Source: CAVUPF01 sp963777915
Lineage (GTDB): Bacteria > Actinomycetota > Thermoleophilia > Solirubrobacterales > 70-9
Direction: 5' to 3'
Length of the DNA stretch: 64,000 nt
Assembly (NCBI GenBank): GCA_963777915.1
Contig: CAVZSH010000005.1
Coordinates: forward strand, 806,001 to 870,000
Part shown: piece after piece, positions 17,118 to 24,656 of the stretch
Numbering within the stretch: the first letter of the stretch is position 1
Layout: every line of letters begins with the position of its first letter
Notes under the pieces: model-generated
What the model was told of the DNA's origin: nothing
Databases searched by the model: none
Seen by the model: the letters and a program-made list of their open reading frames with translations, nothing else
Position numbers and translations under genes: made by a program

Positions 17118-18263
17118 ATGAAGAAACTCGCGATCCTAGGGTCAACAGGCTCGATCGGGGTTCAGGCACTCGAGGTCGTCGCGACCTCTCCCGGCCTGCA
17201 GGTAGTCGCGCTCGCCGCGGGCTCGAGCTGGGAGCAGGCAGTCGGACAGGCTCGCCAGTTCGGGGTGCCGGCGATCGCGCTATCCGATGCGGATGCGGCG
17301 GAGCGGGCACGGGCGGAGTGGAGCGGACGCGTGCTCTCTGGAGAGGAGGGGGTCCGCGAGCTGATCTCCGCTAGCGAAGCAGACCTCGTCCTCAACGGGA
17401 TCGTCGGCGCTGTGGGCCTGGCCTCGACCGTGGTCGCCCTCGGCGAGGGGATCGACGTGGCGCTCGCCAACAAGGAGAGCCTGGTGATCGGCGGCGAGCT
17501 GGTGATGGCGCTGGCCGAGGCGACCGGCGCTCGCCTGCTGCCCGTCGACTCCGAGCACTCCGCCCTGCACCAGCTGATCGGGTCCGAGGCGCCGGGGACG
17601 GTCGAGCGGCTCATCCTCACCGCTTCTGGTGGGCCCTTTCGGGGTCGCCACGACCTCTCCGGAATCACCATCGCCGAGGCGCTCGCCCATCCAACCTGGG
17701 AGATGGGGGGAAGGATCACGATCGACTCGGCGACCCTGATCAACAAGGGGTTCGAGATGATCGAGGCCCACCACCTCTTCGGGGTCCCTTACGAGCGGAT
17801 CGACGTGGTAGTCCACCCGCAGTCCCTGGTCCATTCATTGGTCCAGCTCAACGACGGCGCCTCGCTCGCCCACCTCGGCCACCCAGACATGCGTGTGCCG
17901 ATCTCCTACGCATTGCATTTCCCCGAGCGGGCCGATGTAGATGTCCTGCGGCTCGATCTGGCCGCCGCTGGTGAGCTGAGCTTCGAGCGACCCGACGCCG
18001 ACACCTTCACCTGCCTGCGATTGGCCCGCGAGGCCGGCGAAGCCGGGGGAACGGCGCCCTGCGTGCTAAACGCTGCCGACGAGGTCGCCGTAGCCGCCTT
18101 CTTAGATGGGCGCATCCCGTTCACCGGCATAGCCGAGGTGATCGAAAGGGTTCTGGAAGAAATGCCCGCGCAGCCGGCCGGCCACTTCGCGGATCTCTTC
18201 GCGACCGATGACGAAGCCCGCCGACGCTCCGAAGAGGAGGTCAGGGGGTTGACACCGGCATGA
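17118..18263 (+). CDS. dxr: 1-deoxy-D-xylulose 5-phosphate reductoisomerase
   Basis: Second enzyme of the non-mevalonate isoprenoid pathway, making MEP with NADPH. 381 residues. Rossmann motif GSTGSIGVQALEV at residue 7, LANKESLV near 118, PVDSEHSALHQ with the metal-binding Asp-x-Glu near 143, and FTASGGPFRG near 170 are conserved. Fosmidomycin is the classical inhibitor of the family. The operon also holds uppS and ispG, so isoprenoid supply and use are clustered. Confidence 0.97.
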   Translation: MKKLAILGSTGSIGVQALEVVATSPGLQVVALAAGSSWEQAVGQARQFGVPAIALSDADAAERARAEWSGRVLSGEEGVRELISASEADLVLNGIVGAVGLASTVVALGEGIDVALANKESLVIGGELVMALAEATGARLLPVDSEHSALHQLIGSEAPGTVERLILTASGGPFRGRHDLSGITIAEALAHPTWEMGGRITIDSATLINKGFEMIEAHHLFGVPYERIDVVVHPQSLVHSLVQLNDGASLAHLGHPDMRVPISYALHFPERADVDVLRLDLAAAGELSFERPDADTFTCLRLAREAGEAGGTAPCVLNAADEVAVAAFLDGRIPFTGIAEVIERVLEEMPAQPAGHFADLFATDDEARRRSEEEVRGLTPA

Positions 18264-19351
18264 GCTGGCTTATCGTCCTCTTCGGCTTCTGCTTGCTGGT
18301 AATTCTCCATGAGGCGGGTCACTTCTTCGCGGCGAAGGCAACCGGGATGCGGGTTGAGCGCTTCTTCCTTTTTTTCGGCCCGAAGATCGCCTCGTTCAAG
18401 CGCGGCGAGACCGAGTACGGGATTGCGGCGATTCCGCTGGGGGGCTACGTGAAAATCAGCGGCATGAATCCCGAAGAGGAGATGCCGCCGGAGGTCGAAC
18501 GCCGCGCCTACTACCGGCAGCCGGTATGGAAGCGAATCCTTGTAATCGGAGCCGGGCCAGCGGTAAACATCGGACTGGCCTTCGTGATCTTCTTCTTCAT
18601 CTATCTCGTTGGGGCTACCAACACCGCCCAGACAGTCGGTGAAATCGTGCCCGGCTCACCCGCCGCCAGGACGCTGAAGAAGGGCGACCGGATCCTCTCC
18701 GTCGACGGCAAGGCCTTTCGGGGCCTCGGCGAGGAATCGCGACTCGAACACTTCAGCCGACTGGTCGCCTCCCATAAGTGCGTTGGCAAGCAGACGAATG
18801 GTTGCACGGCTGCGACGCCAGTGATACTGCGTGTGGTACGCGGCGGCAGAACCCTGACAATCTCCGCACACCCCGAATACGAAGCCGCGCTAGGACGAAC
18901 CCGTATCGGTTTCACCTATGGCACCACGCCGGCAAATCTCAGTATCGGGGCCGCCGCGGGCCGCGCTGGCGAATCGATGTGGTTGATCGCCCACAAAACC
19001 GCATCGGTGATCGCCAACATCTTCAACTCCCAGGACCGCAAGCAAGTTTCCGGCATTGTCGGGTTCAGTGATGTTGCCCACCAGGAGATCGGGATCGGCG
19101 CAATACCCGCCCTCGCCCTGTTCGCCTTCCTCAGTCTCTCGCTCGGCCTGATCAACCTTCTCCCCTTCCTGCCACTCGACGGCGGCCACATTTTCTGGAG
19201 CCTGGTTGAGAAAATCCGTGGCGAGCCGGTTTCTCTGCGCGTGATGGAAGGCGCCAGCATGGTTGGCTTCGCGCTTGTAGCGATGCTGGTTTTCATCGGC
19301 CTCTCCAACGACATCGGCCGGCTGACCGGCGCAGGCTTCAACGTCCGGTAG
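18260..19351 (+). CDS. rseP: Site-2 intramembrane zinc protease (RseP/RasP family)
   Basis: Membrane metalloprotease that cleaves transmembrane anti-sigma factors and signal-peptide remnants. 363 residues. The zinc motif HEAGH is at residues 17-21 in the first membrane segment, one PDZ domain spans about 110-200 (SPAARTLKKGDRILSVDGKAF), and the second active-site motif FLPLDGGHIFW is near 310. ATGA overlap with dxr. The dxr-rseP-ispG order is the common actinobacterial one. Confidence 0.95.
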   Translation: MSWLIVLFGFCLLVILHEAGHFFAAKATGMRVERFFLFFGPKIASFKRGETEYGIAAIPLGGYVKISGMNPEEEMPPEVERRAYYRQPVWKRILVIGAGPAVNIGLAFVIFFFIYLVGATNTAQTVGEIVPGSPAARTLKKGDRILSVDGKAFRGLGEESRLEHFSRLVASHKCVGKQTNGCTAATPVILRVVRGGRTLTISAHPEYEAALGRTRIGFTYGTTPANLSIGAAAGRAGESMWLIAHKTASVIANIFNSQDRKQVSGIVGFSDVAHQEIGIGAIPALALFAFLSLSLGLINLLPFLPLDGGHIFWSLVEKIRGEPVSLRVMEGASMVGFALVAMLVFIGLSNDIGRLTGAGFNVR

Positions 19352-19385
19352 CCGGCCCGCAGCGCTCCCCGGATACCCTTCATAC

Positions 19386-20639
19386 ATGGCTTCCAAGCGT
19401 CAGATCTTCGTCGGAGACGTGCCAATTGGCGGCGGCGCCCCGGTCGTCGTGCAGACGATGACCAAGACCGAGACCGCCAACCTGGCCGCGACGATGGCGC
19501 AGATCCGCAAGGTCGCCGACGCCGGGGCAGACATCGTGCGGGTCGCGGTGCCGCGCGACGACGACGTCGAGGCGCTGAAGACGATCGTCCGCGAGTCGCC
19601 GATCCCGGTTATCGCCGACATCCACTTCAACCACACGCTGGCGCTGAAGGCAATCGACGCCGGCGCTCACTGCATCCGGCTTAACCCGGGCAATATCGGC
19701 GGCCGCGAGAAAGTCGCCGAGGTCGTGGCGAAGGCGACAGCCGCCGGGGTGCCGATGCGGATCGGCGTCAATTCCGGCTCGCTCCCAAAACACCTGCATG
19801 AGCTGGAGCGCGAGGCCCCGGTCGAAGCCCTAGTCGCCGCCGCGGTCGAGTTCGTCGAGCTGATGGAGGGCCTCGACTTCGAGAACTTCAAGGTCTCGAT
19901 CAAGTCGACCAACGTGCCAAACACGATTGCAGCCAACCGCCTGCTCGCCGAGCGGATCCCCTACCCGCTTCACCTGGGGATCACCGAGGCGGGGACCAAG
20001 TGGTCGGGCTCGCTGAAATCCGCGGTCGGGCTCGGCACCCTGTTGGCCGACGGCATCGGGGACACGATCCGGATCAGTCTTTCCACCTTCCATGCCGAGG
20101 AGGAGGTAAAGGTCGCCTGGGAGATCCTCAAGGCACTGCAGCTGCGTGAGCGCGGCCCGGTGTTGATCGCCTGCCCGACCTGCGGACGCCTCCAGTTCGA
20201 CATGGACTCGGTGGTGGCGGAGATCGAGCGGCGGCTGGAAGGCTACGCCGAGCCGGTGGAGGTCGCGGTGCTCGGCTGTGCGGTGAACGGGATCGGCGAG
20301 GCCAGCCACGCGGACTTCGGGATCACAGGCGCCAAGGACGAGGGGCTGATCTTCGCCCACGGCAAGCCGCTGCGGAAGGTGCCGCAAGCGACGCTGGTTG
20401 ACGCTTTGTTCGAGGAGATCGACAAATCGCTTGATCGTGGCGGGGTCGAGGTCGACGAGGCAAAGGCGGGGGAGGGGGCCGCATGGCTGGCGAGGATCGA
20501 GGAGGAGAGCGCCGGCGATCTCACACCAGAGAAGATCGCCCAGATGGAGCACGAAGCCGCACAGAAGGGTGAGTCCGACAAGGTCTTGCTCGATGAGGAG
20601 ACTTCACCCACGGTGGGTCGCCGCTTCACCAGAGCCTGA
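19386..20639 (+). CDS. ispG: 4-hydroxy-3-methylbut-2-enyl diphosphate synthase
   Basis: Reductive dehydration of MEcPP to HMBPP in the non-mevalonate pathway, using a 4Fe-4S cluster. 417 residues, the two-domain bacterial form. The barrel carries VQTMTKTETAN near residue 20 and RLNPGNIGG near 98; the cluster-binding cysteines are in ACPTCGRLQ and LGCAVNGIGEA in the C-terminal domain. Confidence 0.97.
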   Translation: MASKRQIFVGDVPIGGGAPVVVQTMTKTETANLAATMAQIRKVADAGADIVRVAVPRDDDVEALKTIVRESPIPVIADIHFNHTLALKAIDAGAHCIRLNPGNIGGREKVAEVVAKATAAGVPMRIGVNSGSLPKHLHELEREAPVEALVAAAVEFVELMEGLDFENFKVSIKSTNVPNTIAANRLLAERIPYPLHLGITEAGTKWSGSLKSAVGLGTLLADGIGDTIRISLSTFHAEEEVKVAWEILKALQLRERGPVLIACPTCGRLQFDMDSVVAEIERRLEGYAEPVEVAVLGCAVNGIGEASHADFGITGAKDEGLIFAHGKPLRKVPQATLVDALFEEIDKSLDRGGVEVDEAKAGEGAAWLARIEEESAGDLTPEKIAQMEHEAAQKGESDKVLLDEETSPTVGRRFTRA

Positions 20640-20669
20640 GCGCCAGGCGACAGGGGATAGGTTTCCGGC

Positions 20670-21926
20670 GTGACGCGATTGAGCCAGACGCTTCTGCCGA
20701 CCCTGAGGGAGGCGCCAGCCGATGCGGAGGCGCTGTCGCACAAACTAATGGTGCGAGCGGGGCTGATTCGCCAGCTTGGAGCCGGGCTGTGGACATACCT
20801 GCCTGCCGGTTGGCGCGCCCATCGCAAGGTCGAGCAGATCATCCGAGAGGAGATGGAGGGGATTGGGTGTCAGGAGATGCTGATGCCCGTGCTGCAGCCG
20901 GCCGAGATTTGGGAGAAGACTGGGCGGTATGAGATCGAGGAGATGTTCAAGCTCTCCGATCGCAAGGGATCGCCGCTGGTGCTGGCTATGACCCATGAGG
21001 AGTGCATCACCCATCACGTCGCGCGGGAGGTTCGCTCTTACCGGGATCTACCACTGATGCTGTTCCACATCCAGACAAAGGAGCGAGATGAGCCGCGACC
21101 TCGGGCCGGGGTGCTGAGGACTCGCGAGTTCACGATGAAGGATGCCTACTCCTTCGACCGCGACATCGATGGCCTGGAGCGATCCTATGAGCTGCAGAGT
21201 GGCGCCTACGAGCGCATTCTCGACCGCTGCGGGCTGCGCTGGTACCGGGTCGAGTCCGACGTCGGGATGATGGGCGGTTCCGGCGCCCATGAGTACATGG
21301 CCCCCTGTGCCGCCGGGGAGGATGCCGTGGCGCTGGCGCCTGACTTCGCCGCCAACGTCGAGGTGACCGAGCTGCGAGCCGGCGACCCAGGGCCGAATGG
21401 CGGCACGGTCACTGTCGAGCCGGCGATCGAGGTCGGCAACATCTTCAAGCTCGGGACCCGCTACTCGGAGCCGCTCGGCGCCACCTACCTCGACGAGGAG
21501 GGGATGGAGAGACCGATAGTCATGGGCAGCTACGGGATCGGCCCGGCGCGGATCGTCGCCGCGGCGATCGAGCAAAGCGCCGATCGGAATGGGATCGCCT
21601 GGCCGAAGGCGCTTGCCCCGTGGGGCATACACCTCGTCTCCTTAGCCAAGCCCGGAGAGGAAGAGCGCGAAGTGGCGGATCAGCTCTACGAGGAGCTGCT
21701 CGCCGGTGGGGCCGAGGTGCTCTACGACGACCGCGAAGCCGGGCCGGGGGAGAAGCTTAACGACGCCGATCTGCTCGGCTGCCCCATCCGAGTCGTGGTC
21801 GGGCGTCGCGGCCTCGCCGAGGGCGTCGTTGAAGCGGTCGAGCGCCGCGGTGGCGCTGTTCATAACCTGCCCGTGGGGGATGCCGCCAAGCGGGCGCCAG
21901 CGCTCCTCCAGGGGCTTGATGACTGA
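20670..21926 (+). CDS. proS: Prolyl-tRNA synthetase lacking the editing (INS) domain
   Basis: Charges tRNA-Pro. 418 residues with class II motifs: GLWTYLPAGWRAHRKVE near residue 38, RTREFTMKDAYSF near 150 and GSYGIGPARI near 278. The anticodon-binding domain is C-terminal, from about 320. Bacterial-type ProRS normally has a ~180-residue INS editing domain between motifs 2 and 3; here a linker of roughly 25 residues runs from DFAANVEV to PAIEVGNIFKLG. Loss of that domain predicts no cis-editing of mischarged Ala-tRNA-Pro. GTG start. Confidence 0.94.
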   Translation: MTRLSQTLLPTLREAPADAEALSHKLMVRAGLIRQLGAGLWTYLPAGWRAHRKVEQIIREEMEGIGCQEMLMPVLQPAEIWEKTGRYEIEEMFKLSDRKGSPLVLAMTHEECITHHVAREVRSYRDLPLMLFHIQTKERDEPRPRAGVLRTREFTMKDAYSFDRDIDGLERSYELQSGAYERILDRCGLRWYRVESDVGMMGGSGAHEYMAPCAAGEDAVALAPDFAANVEVTELRAGDPGPNGGTVTVEPAIEVGNIFKLGTRYSEPLGATYLDEEGMERPIVMGSYGIGPARIVAAAIEQSADRNGIAWPKALAPWGIHLVSLAKPGEEEREVADQLYEELLAGGAEVLYDDREAGPGEKLNDADLLGCPIRVVVGRRGLAEGVVEAVERRGGAVHNLPVGDAAKRAPALLQGLDD

Positions 21927-22575
21927 CTCTGCCCCGTTCGGGCGCGGGCGCCTGCGCCGCCTCTTCGGGCTCGACCGCAGTGGCGCCCAACCGCGACAGA
22001 CCCGCACCGGAGAGCCGCTGCGCCCCTGGACGATCCCCAATCTGGTCGGCTACGCGCGCCTCGCCGCATTGCCGCTCTTCCTCTACCTCGCCTTTGAATC
22101 TGGCGACGGGCGCAGCGCGGCGGCCGCGATCGTCTTCTGGCTGATCGCCGCCAGCGACTACCTTGACGGCTTCCTCGCTCGTGTCACCGGCCAGTACAGC
22201 CGCATGGGGGCACTGCTCGACCCACTCGTAGACCGACTCACCGTCCTCTCCGGCGCCGTCGTCTGTTGGAGCTTTGAGCTGCTGCCGCGCTGGGCGCTGG
22301 CGCTGCTCGCGCTGCGCGAGCTGGCGATGCTCGTGCTCGCCCAGTACGGCCTGCGTCACGGCGTCGATGTCGAGGTCAACTGGCCGGGACGAGTCTCGGT
22401 CTTCCCGATCATGGGCGGGATCTTCTTCGCGATGGTCTTCGCCGGCTGGGTGCCGGCGGCGCTGCTGATCCTCGGGCTGGCGCTGGCGATTCTCGCGACG
22501 ATCCTCTACGCCAGGACCGGATTACGAGCAGTCAGGCAGGCTGGCACGATGCAAGCGAAGCCTCATTCTCCATAA
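21919..22575 (+). CDS. pgsA: CDP-alcohol phosphatidyltransferase, probable phosphatidylglycerophosphate synthase
   Basis: Integral membrane enzyme joining CDP-diacylglycerol to an alcohol, most likely glycerol 3-phosphate. 218 residues from the ATG overlapping proS; a longer frame upstream is only proS in another frame. The family signature is complete: DYLDGFLARVTGQ followed by G and the two spaced aspartates in ALLDPLVDRL. Five to six membrane segments. The alcohol acceptor (glycerophosphate or inositol phosphate) cannot be fixed from sequence alone. Confidence 0.88.
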   Translation: MTDSAPFGRGRLRRLFGLDRSGAQPRQTRTGEPLRPWTIPNLVGYARLAALPLFLYLAFESGDGRSAAAAIVFWLIAASDYLDGFLARVTGQYSRMGALLDPLVDRLTVLSGAVVCWSFELLPRWALALLALRELAMLVLAQYGLRHGVDVEVNWPGRVSVFPIMGGIFFAMVFAGWVPAALLILGLALAILATILYARTGLRAVRQAGTMQAKPHSP

Positions 22576-22590
22576 ACCTTCAACCTTCAG

Positions 22591-22620
22591 TTGAACCTTT
22601 GGCCGCCCTGGACCTATAAT
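22591..22620 (+). promoter_or_regulatory. Promoter of the rsiG-garA-ftsR cluster
   Basis: TTGAAC at 22591-22596 and a perfect TATAAT at 22615-22620 with an 18-base spacer form a strong housekeeping-type promoter 48 bases upstream of the next start codon. A Shine-Dalgarno, AAGGAGCGAG, precedes the ATG at 22668. Confidence 0.75.
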
Positions 22621-22667
22621 CGGCAGCAGCGGCAAACGGAGGCGAGGCCTCTCAATCAAGGAGCGAG

Positions 22668-22937
22668 ATGGAGGACACCTTTCCCGATCTGGGCTCACTC
22701 TCCGATAAGGAGCTGAAGGACCTGATCGACAAGCTCACCGAGGAGGAGAATGAGATCTCCTACAAGCGACGCGTTCTGCACGGAAGGATCGACATCCTCC
22801 GCGCCGAGCTCGTCAATCGGCTGCGCCAGAAACGCGAGCGAGGCGACTCGCTGTTCTCCGGCGACGACGTGAGGCAGCTGACCGAGATCCTCGCCGGCAA
22901 GGCGCAGCCTGATCCGGAGGACGAGCCGGCCGCTTGA
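22668..22937 (+). CDS. rsiG: RsiG-like c-di-GMP-binding anti-sigma factor
   Basis: 89 residues, predicted two-helix coiled coil. The helix around residues 25-45 carries E-x3-S-x2-R-x3-H-x3-D (in EENEISYKRRVLHGRID), matching the RsiG c-di-GMP-binding signature E-x3-S-x2-R-x3-Q-x3-D except that Gln is His. Streptomyces RsiG has two such motifs and, with c-di-GMP, sequesters the sigma factor WhiG; a single-motif homodimeric form is described from Rubrobacter. The protein fits that single-motif type. The WhiG partner is not in this window. Identification rests on one motif and general shape. Confidence 0.62.
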   Translation: MEDTFPDLGSLSDKELKDLIDKLTEEENEISYKRRVLHGRIDILRAELVNRLRQKRERGDSLFSGDDVRQLTEILAGKAQPDPEDEPAA

Positions 22938-22953
22938 GCGCCCGGAGGCGACC

Positions 22954-23430
22954 ATGGCCGTCCACTGTCCCGAGTGCGGGTTCGCGAACCCCGAGGGCGC
23001 CAACTATTGCCAGAAGTGCGGCGCCTACCTTGGCGCCGGCCCTTCGGAGGGCGGTGAGGATCCAACGACGATGACCTACACCGTCGATGAGACCGGCGAC
23101 ATGCAGCCGATCGACATCGATGAGGTGGTCGAGCGGGCCGGCGCGGCGCTGGTGATCCGCTCCGGCGGGGGGCGGGCGGGAGAGAGCTTCACAGCGAGCG
23201 AGGATCGGATCAGTATCGGGCGCAGCCCCGACGCCGGCGTCTTCCTCGACGACGTGACCGTCTCCCGCAATCACGCTCTGCTGGTCCGCCGCCGTGACGG
23301 CCTCTACATCGACGACCTCGGCTCGCTGAACGGGACCTACGTCAACCGGCGCAGAATCGAGTCGCACCGACTCTCCGACGGCGATGAGATCCAGGTCGGC
23401 AAGTACAAGCTCAGCTACCTGGAGAAGTAG
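22954..23430 (+). CDS. Zinc-ribbon plus FHA domain protein, GarA-like
   Basis: 158 residues. Residues 1-25 form a zinc ribbon (CPECGFANPEGANYCQKCG), about 40-60 is a Thr-rich acidic stretch (DPTTMTYTVDETGD), and about 65-158 is an FHA domain (ISIGRSPDAG, VSRNHALL, LGSLNGTYVN). FHA domains bind phosphothreonine. Mycobacterial GarA has a phosphorylated Thr-Thr N-terminal tail and an FHA domain and controls glutamate metabolism under PknG/PknB; the downstream MerR neighbour is conserved there too. The zinc ribbon is extra. Confidence 0.82.
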   Translation: MAVHCPECGFANPEGANYCQKCGAYLGAGPSEGGEDPTTMTYTVDETGDMQPIDIDEVVERAGAALVIRSGGGRAGESFTASEDRISIGRSPDAGVFLDDVTVSRNHALLVRRRDGLYIDDLGSLNGTYVNRRRIESHRLSDGDEIQVGKYKLSYLEK

Positions 23431-23434
23431 GGCG

Positions 23435-24181
23435 ATGGCCGTCTCCGAGAAGCAGGCCCGCCCGCCCGACTCGGCCAGCCGGCCGCGCAAGGCATTGACG
23501 ATCGGCGCCGTCTGCAAGATCCTCCAGGGAGAGTTCGACGATGTCTCGATCTCGAAGATCCGCTATCTCGAGGACCAAAAGCTGCTCACCCCGCGCCGCA
23601 CCTCGGGGGGCTACCGCCTCTACAGCCAGTCCGACGTCGAACGGCTGCGCACGATCTTGCGCCTGCAGCGCGACGAGTTTCTGCCGCTACGGGTGATCCG
23701 CCAAGAGCTTGCCGCGGGGGCCGAGGTCGACTTCGGGGGGGCCGCCGACCGCCGACCCAACGCCGGCGCGGTGCGGCGGGCGATTCTGGTCAACACCTCC
23801 AGCGCCTATCTCAACCTCGACGAGGTGATCGAGGAGACCGGCGCCCGCGAGGATCTGATCTCCGAGTTGGAGAACTTCGGCATCGTCCAGCCCGAGAAGC
23901 GAGACGGCAAGACCGTCTACGACGAGACCGACCGAGAGATCGTGCGGGCCGCCAACGAGCTCTCCAGAGTCGGGGTCGCGGCACGCAATCTGCGCGTCTT
24001 CCGCTCCTCCGCTGACCGCGAGGCCAACCTGCTGGAAGCCCTGCTGGGGCCCGCGCTGCGCTCTCGCAATCCGGAGCGGCGCAAGGAGGCGCTGGAGAGC
24101 CTGGAAAGCCTGGCGGCGACGGTGAGCCACCTCAAGCACCTGCTGCTCGTCCGCGATCTGCGCCGCCTGGCGGGCGAGTAG
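23435..24181 (+). CDS. ftsR: MerR-family transcriptional regulator, FtsR-like
   Basis: 248 residues from the ATG at 23435. Residues about 20-90 are a MerR winged helix-turn-helix (LTIGAVCKIL, SKIRYLEDQKLLTPRRTSGG, YRLYSQSDVERLRTI). The rest is helical, with no cysteine-rich metal site or clear drug-binding domain. In mycobacteria and corynebacteria the gene after garA is this regulator; the corynebacterial member FtsR activates ftsZ. Assignment rests on the pair order and length. Confidence 0.78.
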   Translation: MAVSEKQARPPDSASRPRKALTIGAVCKILQGEFDDVSISKIRYLEDQKLLTPRRTSGGYRLYSQSDVERLRTILRLQRDEFLPLRVIRQELAAGAEVDFGGAADRRPNAGAVRRAILVNTSSAYLNLDEVIEETGAREDLISELENFGIVQPEKRDGKTVYDETDREIVRAANELSRVGVAARNLRVFRSSADREANLLEALLGPALRSRNPERRKEALESLESLAATVSHLKHLLLVRDLRRLAGE

Positions 24182-24191
24182 ATCTCAGCCG

Positions 24192-24656
24192 ATGTCCCGA
24201 GTGGTCCGCCGCCGCACGATCGCGGCCCCCGTCGACGAGGTCTGGTCGCTGATCTCCGATCCCTACAGCCTGCCCCGCTGGTGGCCGCGCACGACGCGGG
24301 TCGAGAACGTCGAGCGCAAGAGCGCCGGGCGGCGCAGCCAGTGGACCAAGGTGCTGGAAACGAACGAGGGCAGGGGCGTACGTGCCGACTTCCGCTGCCT
24401 CAGCTCGGCCGAGCCCGAGCGCTACATCTGGGAGCAACAGCTCGAGGGAACGCCGTTCGCTCGTCATCTGCGCAGCGCGGGCGTCGAGATCGGCCTGCGG
24501 CCCGAGGGGAGCGGGACCAGGGTCAGCCTTACCTCTAAGCAGGTGCTGCGGGGGCTGTCGCGACTCGGCTCGCCGCTGATGCGGCGCGGCCAGGGGGCGA
24601 TCCTTGACGAGGCGCTGGACGGAATCGAACGCGCGCTGACCGGGGAGGATGAGTGA
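24192..24656 (+). CDS. SRPBCC (START-like) domain protein
   Basis: 154 residues with the SRPBCC fold: N-terminal VRRRTIAAPVDEVWSLISD, then LPRWWPRTTRVENVE, alternating beta strands and a long C-terminal helix (GQGAILDEALDGIERAL). The family binds hydrophobic ligands in a deep pocket; the ligand is unknown. It overlaps the following FAD oxidase gene by 8 bases, so the two are probably co-translated. Confidence 0.82.
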   Translation: MSRVVRRRTIAAPVDEVWSLISDPYSLPRWWPRTTRVENVERKSAGRRSQWTKVLETNEGRGVRADFRCLSSAEPERYIWEQQLEGTPFARHLRSAGVEIGLRPEGSGTRVSLTSKQVLRGLSRLGSPLMRRGQGAILDEALDGIERALTGEDE

